Source of the DNA: Dendrobium chrysotoxum
Lineage: Eukaryota; Streptophyta; Magnoliopsida; Asparagales; Orchidaceae
Length of the DNA: 64,000 nt
Direction: 5' to 3'
Assembly: GCA_019925795.1 (NCBI GenBank)
Contig: CM034306.1
Location: 50,214,758-50,278,757 of the forward strand
Shown here: piece by piece, positions 1-10,660 of the stretch
How positions within the stretch are numbered: position 1 is the stretch's first letter
Layout: each line of letters starts with the position of its first letter
Made by a program: the position numbers and the translations under genes
Notes under the pieces: generated by a model
Told to the model about the DNA's origin: nothing
What the model saw: the letters and a program-made list of their open reading frames with translations, nothing else
Database searches by the model: none

Positions 1-239
1 CAGGCTTCCCATAATTACATGCTAAAAAAATGTTTGTTGACTTTTGACCAATTCGAAGGTCTCTGTCAGGGAAAGATTTTATGAGGATTAATTATTAAAA
101 AAATGCATTTTATAAAAATCATAATCCATAAAACACATTAATTTTCTTATGATATTTGTTCTATTAATGACAACTAAATCTATTAGTATTTTATATTAAT
201 TTTTTTTAATTTATTTTAAAGTTAAATTCAGATAATTTT
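1..239. other. AT-rich intergenic sequence, nothing recognised
   Basis: AT-rich DNA with no coding potential, RNA gene or repeat end that I can recognise. Confidence 0.5.
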
Positions 240-367
240 TTGTCATTTGAGATAGATTTTTTATTGCTTTATCGAGCCGTTTTTAGTATAAATATTTTTG
301 AATAAACAATTTTATATTAGAAATTGATTCATAAAGTAGTAAGTAAGTTATCTCAAATGAAGCATTA
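240..367. mobile_element. Tourist-like MITE, family B (degenerate)
   Basis: Imperfect palindrome: the left arm reads like 'catttgagatag...tattgctttat' and the right arm ends 'gttatctcaaatgaagc'. This is the family-B pattern (ends near GGCTTCGTTTGGGA, arms meeting in an AT-rich centre) seen more than a dozen times in the window. The left end is eroded. Confidence 0.55.
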
Positions 368-416
368 ATAATTAATTTGACTGTATAAATATTTCATTAT
401 GTATATATATTTTGAC

Positions 417-522
417 ATTTAGGTCATTTAAGGTGAATTTTCACACACATCATATATGAAAGCCTTTTTTTTACGCAAGCTTTGAATTTGATTGGTAGCC
501 AAAACTCCCAACTAACAGATCA
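417..522 (-). mobile_element. tRNA-derived SINE remnant
   Basis: Read on the minus strand this has the SINE-1 layout of the copies at 9861 and 27661: a TTAGTTGGGAGTTTTGGC-like A-box region, a degenerate B box and the TGATGTGTGTG tail. A T-tract interrupts it and no target duplication was found. Confidence 0.45.
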
Positions 523-558
523 AAGTGAAGTGTGTTTCTGTATATAAATTGGTGCAGC

Positions 559-1084
559 TGTGGGTGCAAACGAGTCGAGTTGAGCTTGAGTCAGCCCTAA
601 CTCGAGCTCTACTTGCGAGCCAAATCTTAAGCTCGAACTTGAGTCGAGCTCAGAAGGCGAGCTCGAGCTCGTTCGAGGTTTGTCGCGTCCGCTTCAGCGT
701 CCCCAGCACGTTGGTGTCCGAGCTCTGTCCGAGCTTTGTCTGGTGTCCTACGTTCGAACTCCATCCCGCGTCCCGCAACTGAGCCCACATCCAAGCACGC
801 CTATGATTCGCATTCCCACGCTGCGATCATGCCTTCTTGCCCGAGTCCGAGCACTCCTGCACTGCGATCCCACCTTTCCGCCCCAAGATTTCGTCCAAGC
901 CTGCCCTCCATTATGTCACGCAACCGAGCGGGCTTGCAAGTAACTAAAGTTGAGCTTTGGTTGGAACAAACTCGAGCTCGATAATACAACAAGCTCGAAA
1001 TTTTGCTCGAGCTCGACGTGCGACCTTGCTAACGAGTAGAACCTGAGCCTGCTAGCGTGTCGGCTTGACTCTATTGCACCCCTA
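559..1084. mobile_element. hAT-type MITE with GAGCTC-rich core
   Basis: The ends are TGTGGGTGCAAACG and ATTGCACCCCTA, i.e. inverted copies of the TAGGGGTGCAAA end used by at least five elements here. The flanking 8 bp are GGTGCAGC (551-558) and GATGCAGC (1085-1092), a 7/8 match and the 8-bp duplication expected of hAT elements. The outer parts are runs of GAGCTCGAGCTCG-like sequence; the middle is GC-rich and non-coding. It sits at the 5' end of the SINE that follows. Confidence 0.75.
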
Positions 1085-1092
1085 GATGCAGC

Positions 1093-1189
1093 TCACTATG
1101 ACCTATTAGTTGAAAGCTTTGACTACCGACCAAAAAATTTTGGATTTGCTTTGTGTGTGTGAGTTTGATTTTAGTCTAAAAAAAAATTA
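1093..1189 (+). mobile_element. tRNA-derived SINE (SINE-1 family), old copy
   Basis: The sequence follows the SINE-1 order: 'cctattagttgaaagctt' A-box region, 'accgaccaa', a degenerate B box, a 'tgtgtgtgtgag' stretch and a terminal A-run. The hAT MITE at 559-1084 separates it from its own upstream flank. Confidence 0.55.
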
Positions 1190-1451
1190 TGTAAAATGAA
1201 GTTATCTTATCGAGAGCCAACAGTTCACTGCCACGTGGAAGAAAACAGTCGGCTAATTTAATAATAGGCGGCCAAATGCCGCCCGAAAGCTACTTCACCG
1301 CCTCCCCCATCAGGAAACGCTCGTGGACTTCAGAACGGCGACGACGGCGAGTGGAAGCAGCTGTACGCACCTCATTGTTCTTATAGATTAGTGCCGTTTA
1401 CAATCGCTGGTGACGACCGCCTAAAGGAATTGATCACAGGCGGCGGCGAAG
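1190..1451 (+). promoter_or_regulatory. Promoter and 5' leader of the serine acetyltransferase gene
   Basis: This stretch lies between the SINE tail and the ATG at 1452 and becomes GC-rich from about 1260, as plant leaders often do. No unambiguous TATA box could be fixed, so the transcription start is not assigned. The start codon context is GGCGAAGATGCC, with A at -3, favourable in plants. Confidence 0.4.
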
Positions 1452-2333
1452 ATGCCGACGGGGCAGCAGCTGATCCAATACCCGGTGCCGAGTTACCCTC
1501 CGCCGGAATCGGAGGATGAGGAGTCGTGGGTGTGGACGCAGATTAAAGGGGAGGCCCGGCGAGACGCGGAGTCGGAGCCAGCACTCGCGAGTTACCTCTA
1601 CTCGACGGTTCTCTCCCATCCTTCCCTAGCTCGTTCCCTATCATTCCACCTCGCGAACAAGCTCTGTTCGTCCACGCTTCTCTCGACCCTCCTCTACGAC
1701 CTCTTTCTCAACTCCCTTTCCTCATCCCCAACCCTCCGCTCAGCCATCGTCGCCGATCTCCTCGCTGCACTCCATCGTGACCCGGCCTGCGTCTCGTTTT
1801 CCCACTGCCTGCTCAACTACAAGGGTTTCCTCGCCGTCCAGGCCCATCGGATCGCCCACCTTCTCTGGGCCGAAGACCGACGCCCCCTCGCCCTAGCTCT
1901 CCACTCACGCGTTGCTGATGTTTTCGCTGTCGATATCCACCCAGCTGCCCGAATTGGCAAGGGCATCCTTCTCGACCATGCTACTGGCGTCGTCATTGGC
2001 GAGACAGCTGTCGTCGGTAACAACGTTTCTATCCTCCACCACGTTACTCTTGGAGGCACTGGAAAGGTCGGGGGCGACCGCCACCCCAAGATCGGCGATG
2101 GCGTTCTTATTGGTGCTGGAGCTACCATTTTGGGGAATATCATGATCGGGGAAGGGGCTAAGATTGGGGCTGGCTCAGTCGTGCTCATTGATGTACCGCC
2201 CAGGACAACCGCTGTTGGGAATCCTGCCAGGCTCATTGGCGGGAAGGAGAAGCCAGCCAGGCATGAGGACGTCCCCGGAGAATCCATGGATCACACGTCT
2301 TTCATCAATGAGTGGTCAGATTACATCATCTGA
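1452..2333 (+). CDS. SERAT1;1: Serine O-acetyltransferase (EC 2.3.1.30), cytosolic SERAT1-type
   Basis: Intact intronless ORF of 293 residues. The enzyme transfers acetyl from acetyl-CoA to L-serine, giving O-acetylserine for cysteine synthase (OAS-TL). Residues 27-131 form the alpha-helical N-terminal SAT domain (WTQIKGEARRDAESEPALAS onward); 160-265 is the left-handed beta-helix of hexapeptide repeats (DIHPAARIGKG, DHATGVVIGE, GGTGKVGGDRHPKIGDG). By alignment with bacterial CysE the acid/base residues are D110, D161, H176 and H211, all present. The C-terminus ends in EWSDYII, the tail that docks into OAS-TL, preceded by the PGESMDHT segment linked to cysteine feedback in plant SATs. There is no transit peptide before the domain, so a cytosolic location is inferred. 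Length, lack of introns and sequence best fit the SERAT1;1 group; the exact subgroup is less sure than the enzyme. Confidence 0.96.
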   Translation: MPTGQQLIQYPVPSYPPPESEDEESWVWTQIKGEARRDAESEPALASYLYSTVLSHPSLARSLSFHLANKLCSSTLLSTLLYDLFLNSLSSSPTLRSAIVADLLAALHRDPACVSFSHCLLNYKGFLAVQAHRIAHLLWAEDRRPLALALHSRVADVFAVDIHPAARIGKGILLDHATGVVIGETAVVGNNVSILHHVTLGGTGKVGGDRHPKIGDGVLIGAGATILGNIMIGEGAKIGAGSVVLIDVPPRTTAVGNPARLIGGKEKPARHEDVPGESMDHTSFINEWSDYII

Positions 2334-3100
2334 GGATTTTGTTTTCGCATTCATACACAGGCATCCCTTTTTTCTACTTAACTATTTAAAATTGTCTGTC
2401 CTTTATTTTTCGACAGCTGAGTGTTTAATCTGTTGCAGGGATGCATACATATGTGCTTTTTACAAAATCTTGCTTCTTTTTCACTTGATTCGGAGAAGTT
2501 AATGATAATTGAATGATCTGGTAGCTGTATCCATATTGCTTTAGGGCAACCTGAATTTTCACCTTACAGGAAAGATTGAAGATATCATTTTTGTTTGTCA
2601 TTACTTAAACAGTTTTCCTTTAGCTAAGAACTTCTATATACCTTCTTGGGTATGGTTGAATGGAAAGCTTTGATTTTCGGATTTTCTTCCTGGCGACTTT
2701 GCCAGCGTTGTTCTGATTTAGGCAACCTATATGTGATCTATTTTATGATTTCTTGCTACGTGTTTCTTTTGGCTAATGGGGCAAACCCACCAATGCACGC
2801 GCTCCCACAAATGTTCAGTTATGAGGATGGGCTTTTGGATTTAATTTTATCCATTTATTGCAAAGCGTTTGTTTCCACAAAATGAATCTATAACCTCCAT
2901 GGTATAATGAAGGCAACCTGATCATTCTCCTGGTTTACTCTGTAATCTGTATAGATGTGTAAGGATCTTTGTAGCCATTTAAACTTTTTTTCGAAGTTAG
3001 AACAAATATTAGTGATCATACAAGGCTTTTAAACTGCTTTAGGTTTACACATACTTTGAAAGAAACTGCTTTCCGCTGTCACTATTCCGTTGCCTTTCCC
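2334..3100 (+). other. 3' UTR and downstream region of the SAT gene
   Basis: T-rich non-coding sequence after the TGA, consistent with a 3' UTR of a few hundred bases. A 79-codon open frame at 2646-2885 has no protein-like composition and is not taken as a gene. The poly(A) site could not be fixed. Confidence 0.4.
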
Positions 3101-3101
3101 T

Positions 3102-4130
3102 TTAGAAGGACGTTTCGATATTCAAGGTGGGAGGACCTTTGTGCAGTTAAGCTGTACTTCTAAAAACTCATTTGAGTTGTAGCGGCCTAGGTGTGAGATT
3201 CTAGATCTGATTGAAACTCTTTGGGGCCTAATTTTCTATCTCGTTTCAGATCACTACATCAAAACTTAGAAGCAAATGAACTACTTTTAACTTCTAAGAT
3301 TTCACTCAAGAATAGATAAGTGCAATCTGTGTTAGTGAGGATTTCCATTTTACCGCCAAGACCAAGCATAATGAATCAAGAACACCACGCTACATTGAAA
3401 GTACAAACATAGTTTATTTTTCAAATGAATAATGTGACGCATAATTTGTGAATCAATGTGGTGTATTTGGTAGGGTGATGGAATCCTTGTAAGATAAAGC
3501 TATCCCTTTTTTAAAAAAACTTAGTTTAAGTTGAAAGGATTAGTAAGGCCTTTTTTCCACCACCATCCTTTTCCATTTCTCCTTTGGAGGATGTTTCGTC
3601 ATTTGAGGTGGGATGACCTTCCTGCTGTGAATATGTATTTCTGCATCCTCATCTGAATTGTCGTTAGCGGAAGAACCCTCATTGAGACTCTTGGGAACCT
3701 GAATTTCTAGTCCCTTTCAAATAACTACATCAATGGCTAGTAGCAAATGAAATATTATAAATATTTAAGGCTTCATTCAATAATATAGAATTGAAATCAA
3801 TGTAGATTAACGATTCCCATTTCGCCTCCAAGATTAATCATAATAGATCAAGACCATAAAACTAAATAGGGTACAAAGAGAGGTCATTTTTTCATTGAAT
3901 AGAGTGATACAAAATTTGTGAATCAATTTGTTGCATTTGGCAGGGTGTTGGAATCTTTGTAAGACATAGCTATCAACTTTTTGAAAGAAATGGTTTCAGT
4001 TGATAGGATGAATTGGACAAGAATTTTGGTAGGATGATGGAGTCTTTGAAAGACAGAATCACATAACTCCCACGTTTTTGATAGAAATCATTTAAGTTAA
4101 TATGAAGAAAAGGGCGGGCATTGTGGAATG
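3102..4130. repeat. Diverged tandem duplication, about 475-bp unit
   Basis: Two consecutive copies align along their length: for instance 'gggaggacctttgtgc' near 3130 and 'gggatgaccttcctgc' near 3612, then 'gaatcaatgtggtgtatttg' near 3452 and 'gaatcaatttgttgcatttg' near 3921. A third partial copy of the 'gtaggatgatggagtctttg' part follows near 4027. No open frame is shared by the copies, so this is non-coding duplication. Confidence 0.7.
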
Positions 4131-4500
4131 CTTCTGGTGTGGACATGGATCGGTTGAGCATAACTGGAGGTAGAATTTGCCTAAAATGATGTTTATTATG
4201 AGTCTGCTAAGTGCATTCAATAAATTCATGCATTTTCAATTTCTATTATAATGTTATATTATTTTTTTAGTCTGATAAGCCACTTGTCTTTGTCCCAGTG
4301 TAAATTAATTTTTTCATGTGCTTATGTAGCCACATTTTGGTGGGCAGTATGGGAGGGTGATGGAATCATTTACATGCTAGATTTTGCATTTGCTTGATAT
4401 ATCTATCATTCGTATTTCTTCTTATTGTTATGTATTTCACATATTCCCCTTGTCAAGTTGGCTCTTAAAGATAAATTTTTGCATAATTTGATAAACTCAT
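4131..4500. other. AT-rich intergenic sequence, nothing recognised
   Basis: No open frame, repeat end or RNA gene that I can support. Confidence 0.5.
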
Positions 4501-4512
4501 GCATTCCTTGCA

Positions 4513-5115
4513 TCAAAGGCTTCTTGCCCTTTCCACCAGGGCTGCTATCTTACTCTTCACCAATTTCTTTACAACAGTAGCTTCGTCAATAATTATGCTA
4601 TAAGTATGATAAGTCAACATCTGCTCAACTTCCTTACTCGAACTTAGCTCTTCAGTATTTATAGGAGTAGTGGAAGGGGCAATAGTCGGTAAATTAGGAG
4701 AAACATCAACAACTTCATCAATAATGTTGGTCACTTCAATAAGAGTTGTTCTCAGGGCAGTTTGCCTCTTTAACTTCTTATTGGGTTCTCCTTCAAGCGT
4801 AGCCCTTTATTTGGTCTTGACTTCATTCTAAAAAGTCTCGACTTCCGGGTCATCAGGAATACTAGTGGTAATCGACATGCTTGTGAAAATATAAGAAAGG
4901 AAAATTTTTGTTAGAATTTTGTACTAAAAAAAAAGAACATAAGCAGTAATATAAAATAACTCAGTAAAGACAGCAAGCCAAACTCTTATTCTACTAAGTT
5001 AAAAGTAGTTCATATGTGGGAAGAGGAGGAACTGCTAATTTCTCCTTGGTGAATTAGTTTGGCCTACTTTTAATCAGCCAACCCTTAGCCGACTTCACGA
5101 AGTAAAGTTTTCTTG
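4513..5115 (-). pseudogene. Decayed retroelement-like coding fragment
   Basis: On the minus strand a frame can be followed from an ATG at about 4878 (MSITTSIPDDPEVETF) through two stops (TAG, TAA) into an open stretch at 4734-4513 rich in S, T, E and K. Upstream in the same direction, 5115-5070 gives a KDWKQEN-type segment of the kind seen in gag-like proteins of plant retroelements. The family assignment is a guess from composition and this short motif; the stops show it is dead. Confidence 0.3.
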
Positions 5116-5499
5116 CTTCCAATCTTTAGCCTTATTCTTAAGACTGTTGATTCTAATATGCTTAAAGGAGACTAAGAAAACCTTGATGGTAATGTACCAA
5201 AAGAAATTGATGCTTCATGACACCTCTTCTCAAAGAAAAAACAAGAAAATAAACAATGCCATAAGAATTAAGGATGTCAACTATCTCTTGGCAAGATGGA
5301 ACTCCTCATCATTGGTTGTGATAAAAGTAGAACTCATCAACATAGAACAAAATGAGGAACTCCTCAGCGACAACAACTAAATGGTGGAATTCTTATATTT
5401 AAACCCGTGGAGACCTTCTATGACCCTTACAGCATCACTCGTCTCAAAGGATTTAGAACTCTTGATTTAAACTGCCATCATATTTAGAAGAAAATTTAG

Positions 5500-6230
5500 A
5501 ATCTTGATCTGGGAATTGAAGAAAGAAGGAAGAAAAATTAGAAGCTCAAAAATACGTGCAAGAGAGTTCTTAGGCTCTAAGGGCCTTATTTATAGAAAAA
5601 AGCCCAATGCATTGAACAATATTGTGCTCACATAAATGGGTCACGTTACCACCTTAACATTAAATTAAAAGTCTGAAAAAGGTGATTTTCATGATTTTTG
5701 TTCAAAATTTTCTCATCATTACAAGAAGTATAAATGATGCTTAATTAGTTGATCAAACAAATTATTGTTGTAATGATAAAAAATATGAAAAAGTATTTTA
5801 AAATAAAATTTTGAATTTCTTTTTAAACTGGAGTGCTGCGACATTGAGCTTGTGAGCTTTGAGGCGTTGGCCTTTGAGCTCAGCAGCGCCAAAAATTGCT
5901 GCCATGTCATTGAAGTCTCTGTTCTACAGTAATTCTGGATTCAACATGTAGCGTTGCGGCATTGAGTTGAGCACTGTGGCACAAGGCCACTAACAGTGTT
6001 TTTATATATATCAAATCCTAAATCTTAAGTCATTTCCTCCACCAATGTCGTGGCTTGCTCGGGAAGAAAGAGAGAAGGGAGAGAAAGAGGAGATAGGGAG
6101 GAGAGAGAATGCCAATTTTTGATTGTTTTCGTCCATCGCTTTTATTATAAAAAGTCTTATGATCGTTGTGAGTAACCTGAATCTCGCTTTAGTTCAATGA
6201 TTTTGAGTTTGACGAATTCAATCTCTCCTA
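5500..6230 (+). repeat. LTR-like dispersed repeat, family D (copy 1)
   Basis: Matches 25380-25850 over several blocks in the same order: 'ggagtgctgcgacattgagc' against 'ggagtgctacgtacgatgct', then 'acagtaattctggattcaa', 'aggccactaaca', and a purine-rich 'gagaaagaggagatag' block. Such GC-poor modules with 'gcgttgcggcattgag' words resemble LTRs of plant Gypsy elements. No LTR end or target duplication was identified. Confidence 0.35.
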
Positions 6231-6455
6231 AATAAAAAAAATGCATCTCCTAATCTACCATATTTGTCGTGCAACTTTTCGTATACGATAGACACGGACT
6301 TTATGGATATTTTGACTGTAATATTATTAAATTTTATTGGATTAAATGAAAGTTGTGATTTTTTGAAGTTATTGATTATTTTACATATTTTCTTGGATTT
6401 ATATATTTTAGTATTTCATATTGCATTTCATGCATGAAAGGGAGATTGATACAAC

Positions 6456-6735
6456 TAGGGGTGCAAAATCGAGTTGTGTGTCGGGTTCAGGTCGAACCCG
6501 ACATTGATCCGCCACTGGATGACACGAGCCGAATCCAACCCGTTTTTGCAGACGGGTCAAAAATGTCAACCCGGACCTGACCCGTCGGGTTTCCGGGTTG
6601 ATCCAACCTGACACGAAAATGGTTATGTCCACAAAGAGCTCCCTCCCTCTCGTGACCCGTCGGCGTTGTTGTTGTTACTTCCGATCCAACTAAAGAACGG
6701 CGAGTTGTCGTGAGTCTCGTGACTTCCAGGCCGAC
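6456..6735. mobile_element. hAT-type MITE, right end missing
   Basis: Starts with TAGGGGTGCAAAATCGAG and continues into the 'cgggttcaggtcgaacccga' core typical of the 17543 and 19234 elements. The expected matching right end (TTTGCACCCCTA) is not found downstream, so this copy is truncated. The right limit is approximate. Confidence 0.55.
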
Positions 6736-6779
6736 AAGAAGGAGCATCGTCGAAATGTTACATTTGACTTGTCCATTTA

Positions 6780-7169
6780 TTTGATTAAGGTTAATTTAAA
6801 ACCACCAGACTGACCAGAGTAAAGATGATACACTTTATTTGTAAAGAAAACATGGGTTCTGGGTTGCTTTTCTGAAGTGTGAAGACCAAAAAGTAATGGT
6901 TGATCTAGAAATGGGAGTAATTCAAGGTGCTAGAAAAACAGGACATCCAAGTACCATTAGAGCATGAAGGTTTTCAATCTGAACCAAAGGTTAAATAACT
7001 TGTTAGCAAGCAAAGCAAGAAAAAACCTGAATCTGAGAAGGAAGAAGCTTGAATTCTTAAGATTTGGAAGTTTTATATTACAATTTTTCTTACCAACAGT
7101 TGATTGGTTGCAGAACTCAGGGTCATACTAGAAAATATTGCATCCCAGATTTAAGTTGGTTATCAATAA
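6780..7169. other. Intergenic sequence, nothing recognised
   Basis: No open frame, repeat end or RNA gene that I can support. Confidence 0.5.
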
Positions 7170-7300
7170 GGGTGTAAATGAGCCAGGTTGAGCAAACTCG
7201 AGTATTATTCAGCTCGGCTCGATATGTAAACGAGCATAATCAAGCTTCTGTTGAGCTAAATATGATTGAAACAATATCTTATTCGTGCTTAACTCCTTAA
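7170..7300. mobile_element. hAT-type MITE left-end fragment
   Basis: TAAGGGTGTAAATGAGCC followed by 'cagctcggctcgatatg' matches the left ends of the elements at 41169 and 43788. No right end is present, so this is a fragment. Confidence 0.45.
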
Positions 7301-7392
7301 ATAAAAGAGATACGAACTTTTTTGACGGCCCTAATGATCAAAATTCACAATTGCTGGAGCAAATTATCAAAATGCGTTCGGGCAGCAATTTG

Positions 7393-7492
7393 ATGTTTCG
7401 TTTGGAATAGCTTTTTTACCGCTCAGCTCAAAAAAAATTTTAAGTAAAAAGCTGTTTTAGAATGTACTAAAAAAACTGTCAGAAATGAAGCC
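7393..7492. mobile_element. Tourist-like MITE, family B
   Basis: Imperfect palindrome from 'gtttcgtttggaatagc' to 'gaaatgaagcc', followed by TTA. Fits family B. Confidence 0.65.
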
Positions 7493-7800
7493 TTAGCAAT
7501 ATTTTTTTCCATGAAACACCTCTATCACACTTTACAATACCTTACATCCACACTACAGTGCAAGATTTGCTATGATTGGTTTTTTTTTTATGGAACTTTT
7601 ACCTTTTTTTTTGGTATTAATAAGCATTTCCATTGTAATGTCCCCACTAAGATCAACTTTTGTTCTTTCAACCCTTTTTCCCAAGTTGTGATCATTAAAT
7701 TACTCGGTTTGGTGAGTAGTCAGACCACTGAACTTCTCTTCTGCACAAATTTCATTACCATTTGCCATTCTTTACAGACTTGCTTTGCTTAAGATGCAAT

Positions 7801-8449
7801 TATTAGGTGCGGACACCGGACGTAGCTCTACGTCCGGACTCCATTAGAATAGCGCCACGTAGCGACCCGAAGACCCGGCGACCCGTTTCGCCGAGAAGTT
7901 CAAATGATGCACGTGCGGTATTACTGAAGAATTACTCCGGTATTACTCGGTATTACCAAAGAATTACTCGGTATTACATATGAATTACCTAGGTATTACT
8001 CGGTATTACCTAGGAATTACTAGGTATTACCGAAGAATTACTCGGTATTACCTAGGTATTACTCAGTATTACCTAGGTATTACTCAGTACCTAGGTATTA
8101 CTCGGTATTACCTAGGTATTACTCGGTATTACCTAGGAATTACTCAGTACCTAGGTATTACTCGGTATTACCTAAGTATTACTCGGTATTACCTAGGAAT
8201 TACTCAGTATTACCAAAAATTACTCGGTATTACCAAAAATTACTCAGTATTACTTGGTATTACCGAAAAAATACTCAGTATTACCTAGGAATTAGTCAAA
8301 AAAGGGCAGGTTTTTTTAATTTTTCGCGTCCAATCCGGGTCGGGTCGTCGGGCCAAGCGGAAGTTGTCATAACACGTGCTAAATACGTGGCGCCGTTCTA
8401 GTGGAGTCCGGACGTAGAGCTACGTCCGGTGTCCGCACCTAATAATTTT
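7801..8449. mobile_element. Mutator-like MITE, family C, with tandem-repeat core
   Basis: Left and right ends are inverted copies over about 65 bp with only about three mismatches: AATTATTAGGTGCGGACACC inward, through the perfect ACGTAGCTCTACGT hairpin, to GCGCCACGTA. The start resembles the 54503 and 45429 elements, which carry perfect 9-bp duplications, so a Mutator-like origin is inferred. No clear 9-bp duplication survives here. The interior is an array of degenerate 'ggtattactcggtattaccta' units. Confidence 0.75.
7917..8295. repeat. Tandem array of about 20-bp units inside the MITE
   Basis: Roughly twenty degenerate units built from 'attactcggt' and 'attacctagg' words fill the interior of the family-C element. 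An apparent 102-residue frame (YLGITRYYLGIT...) is only the translation of the repeat. Confidence 0.85.
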
Positions 8450-8511
8450 TCGCTAAAATGATGGGCATCGAAGAAGAGATTGTCAGAAATTTTGGTCTGA
8501 AAATCCCATTA

Positions 8512-8641
8512 AGGTTTTGTTTGGTATAGCTTTTTTATTGCTTTCTAAAACGACTTTCTAGTATAAAAATTTATAATTCAAAAAAATTTGTACTAGAAAA
8601 GTTACTTTAGAAAGAAGTAAAAAAGTTATCCCAAATGAAAC
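8512..8641. mobile_element. Tourist-like MITE, family B
   Basis: Palindromic element from 'aggttttgtttggtatagc' to 'gttatcccaaatgaaac', flanked by TTA at 8509-8511 and TTA at 8642-8644, the TWA duplication of PIF/Harbinger elements. Confidence 0.75.
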
Positions 8642-8765
8642 TTAAATGTAAAAAAACAAAAAGAAGAGGAGAAGTGCACTAGATAAATCCAAAAGCAAAT
8701 GATTAGAATGTTATAAATCATTAGAAAGATAGAAGTGCCCTGTAATATTACAAACCCTAAAATTA

Positions 8766-8957
8766 AGGTTTTGTTCATGACAGTTATTTTACTGTTTTAT
8801 AAAATTATTGTAGAAAAAATAAAATTTTAAAGCTACTGTAAAAAGTAGTTTTTTAGTATATAATTTTTTTAAAAGTAACGAAAAAATAATGGTCAAATAG
8901 AAATTATGGTTGCGGACTGAAAAATAAAGTAGTACGAAAGTTATCCCGAACGAAACG
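8766..8957. mobile_element. MITE related to family B, longer variant
   Basis: The ends 'aggttttgttcatgacag' and 'gttatcccgaacgaaacg' are inverted and preceded by TTA. The interior is longer and includes 'ctactgtaaaaagtag', a hairpin. A variant or an insertion into a family-B copy. Confidence 0.5.
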
Positions 8958-9202
8958 TAAGTGTTTAAATAAAATTACTTTTATATACCAAGTTAACACT
9001 TCTTGATATATTGAATGCAAAACTATCTAGGGTTTTGATAAGTTTTGTTACAATTCAAAAGGTTATTCATTCTCTTTGCTCATCATAAAATATGCTATTC
9101 AAGTACATTATTTTGAGGACTCAATCGCCTTAAATATTCAATTCGAGTCCCAATGTGTAGCGAAATATAACTATTGTGAGAAAAATAATTATTTATGACT
9201 AA

Positions 9203-9332
9203 AGTTTTGTTTGGGATAACTTTTTTACTGCTTTCTAAAGCAGCTTTTTAGTACAAAAATTTCTTAATCTAAAAGTTTTTGTAATAAAAAACTCATTTAG
9301 GAATTAGGAAGAAAGTTGTCTCAAATGAAGCC
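9203..9332. mobile_element. Tourist-like MITE, family B
   Basis: 'agttttgtttgggataac' to 'gttgtctcaaatgaagcc', flanked by TAA on both sides (9200-9202 and 9333-9335). Confidence 0.75.
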
Positions 9333-9339
9333 TAAATTA

Positions 9340-9847
9340 GTATTTCAATGTGATTGCTAAAAAATTTTTACTTTTGATCTTTCTTTTTTCACCATTAAAT
9401 ATTTTTAAATTTGCTTGCCCCAATTATGAGACTACTCTATTCTCTAATGTGCCCTTATGCCATCAAAACTGATGACTGGGCTGACTTTGGGCCAGAACTC
9501 AATCATGGCCCATTAAAAGGAACTCCTATACTGATCTACATTCTTTGGGCCTAACCATATTTCCAAAGCAGAAGTTGATTGAGATATATTATTTAGTTCA
9601 TATATATCATATTGTTTTATCATCTTCTTTTATTATGTGAAATGATATACCTTATAATTTGCTCATATTAGTGAAACTATTTAAATTAGGTTATGTCTCA
9701 TAATTTTTTCCCTTCTCATATTTTCGTCATTGCTCCTCTTATGTTACGTTAATGGATCTCTTATTGTCACTTTCTGGCCAATCTCCTCCTATCGATCTCC
9801 TCATCATTATAAGAAGGCAACGAAGCCCGCATTATATTTTTGGTTTG
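9340..9847. other. AT-rich intergenic sequence, nothing recognised
   Basis: No coding frame or repeat end recognised. It contains the upstream flank of the next SINE. Confidence 0.5.
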
Positions 9848-9860
9848 AGAACATTAAAAC

Positions 9861-9985
9861 ACACAACTCACGCTGATCTGTTGGTTAGGAGCTTAGGTTA
9901 CCAACCAAGAGGTCTTAGGTTCGAGTCTTGTGTATGGATTCGTGTGTGAGTCTGCTTTAATTGGCGTAAATGTCCAAAAAAAAAA
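9861..9985 (+). mobile_element. tRNA-derived SINE (SINE-1), complete copy
   Basis: A 125-bp element with A box GGTTAGGAGCTTAGG, B box GGTTCGAGTCTTG and a terminal A-run. It is flanked by a perfect 13-bp duplication, AGAACATTAAAAC at 9848-9860 and 9986-9998, proving LINE-type retroposition. At least four more copies lie in this window. The tRNA-like part is not a functional tRNA gene: it does not fold to a full cloverleaf. Confidence 0.9.
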
Positions 9986-9999
9986 AGAACATTAAAACT

Positions 10000-10657
10000 A
10001 ATTTAATAAACATATAAGTGGCACGTCATTAAAAGATTCATTTGGTCAAGAATTAATCTAATGTAATATTTCATTTGAAACTTTCATAATTTAAACTTAA
10101 AACCATATGAATACTGATTTAAGCAGAATTAAAGTCGAAACGAACATTTCGATAAGATGAGTCCAATGACACCAAAAGTGTTTTGAGCTGAGTCTGAATA
10201 AATCAATATCAAGCACTTGAAGTTGTAGAGAAGTTCTCAATATTTTTTTAGGGGCAAAATGATCTATGAATATCATATTCTTATTGCCAAAACAAGCATC
10301 TTGATGAGAGGAATTTAGCAAGCATAAGATTCATTCAATTCTAATGTCATTATGATACTTAAATATCGAAAGTACTATTTATCATAATCGTCGCCCAAGC
10401 TGTAATTGCTCGATCATCGTCGTCTCATCGTCATTGCCCTACTATGAACAACCCATTGTTGTTCCCAGAAGACCGTGACCACCATTATCATATTTCACCG
10501 CACCCATAAGAGATCAAGCTAATATTTTATATTTTGCAATCTTTTCTTCGTAACTTTAGGAGAAAAATGAACTTCTGTAACCTCACTTACACAGTGAGCT
10601 ATTTCAATTAGGCTATGTCCTATATTTTTTCGCTTTCTGAATTTCCCACGAGAAGTT
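10000..10657. other. Intergenic sequence, nothing recognised
   Basis: A short TCG/CGTC-rich patch near 10390-10450, otherwise AT-rich. No gene seen. Confidence 0.5.
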
Positions 10658-10660
10658 TTA

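Noticed and set aside
1817..2287. 156-codon minus-strand frame opposite SAT
   Set aside because: Shadow of the GC-rich SAT coding strand.
2646..2885. 79-codon frame downstream of SAT
   Set aside because: No protein-like composition or recognisable domain; treated as 3' flank.
7980..8288. 102-codon frame with YYLGIT repeats
   Set aside because: It is the translation of the 20-bp tandem array inside a MITE; no start context, no codon bias.
9876..9940. Possible tRNA gene
   Set aside because: A and B boxes are present but there is no complete cloverleaf, and the A-tail plus target duplication show a SINE.
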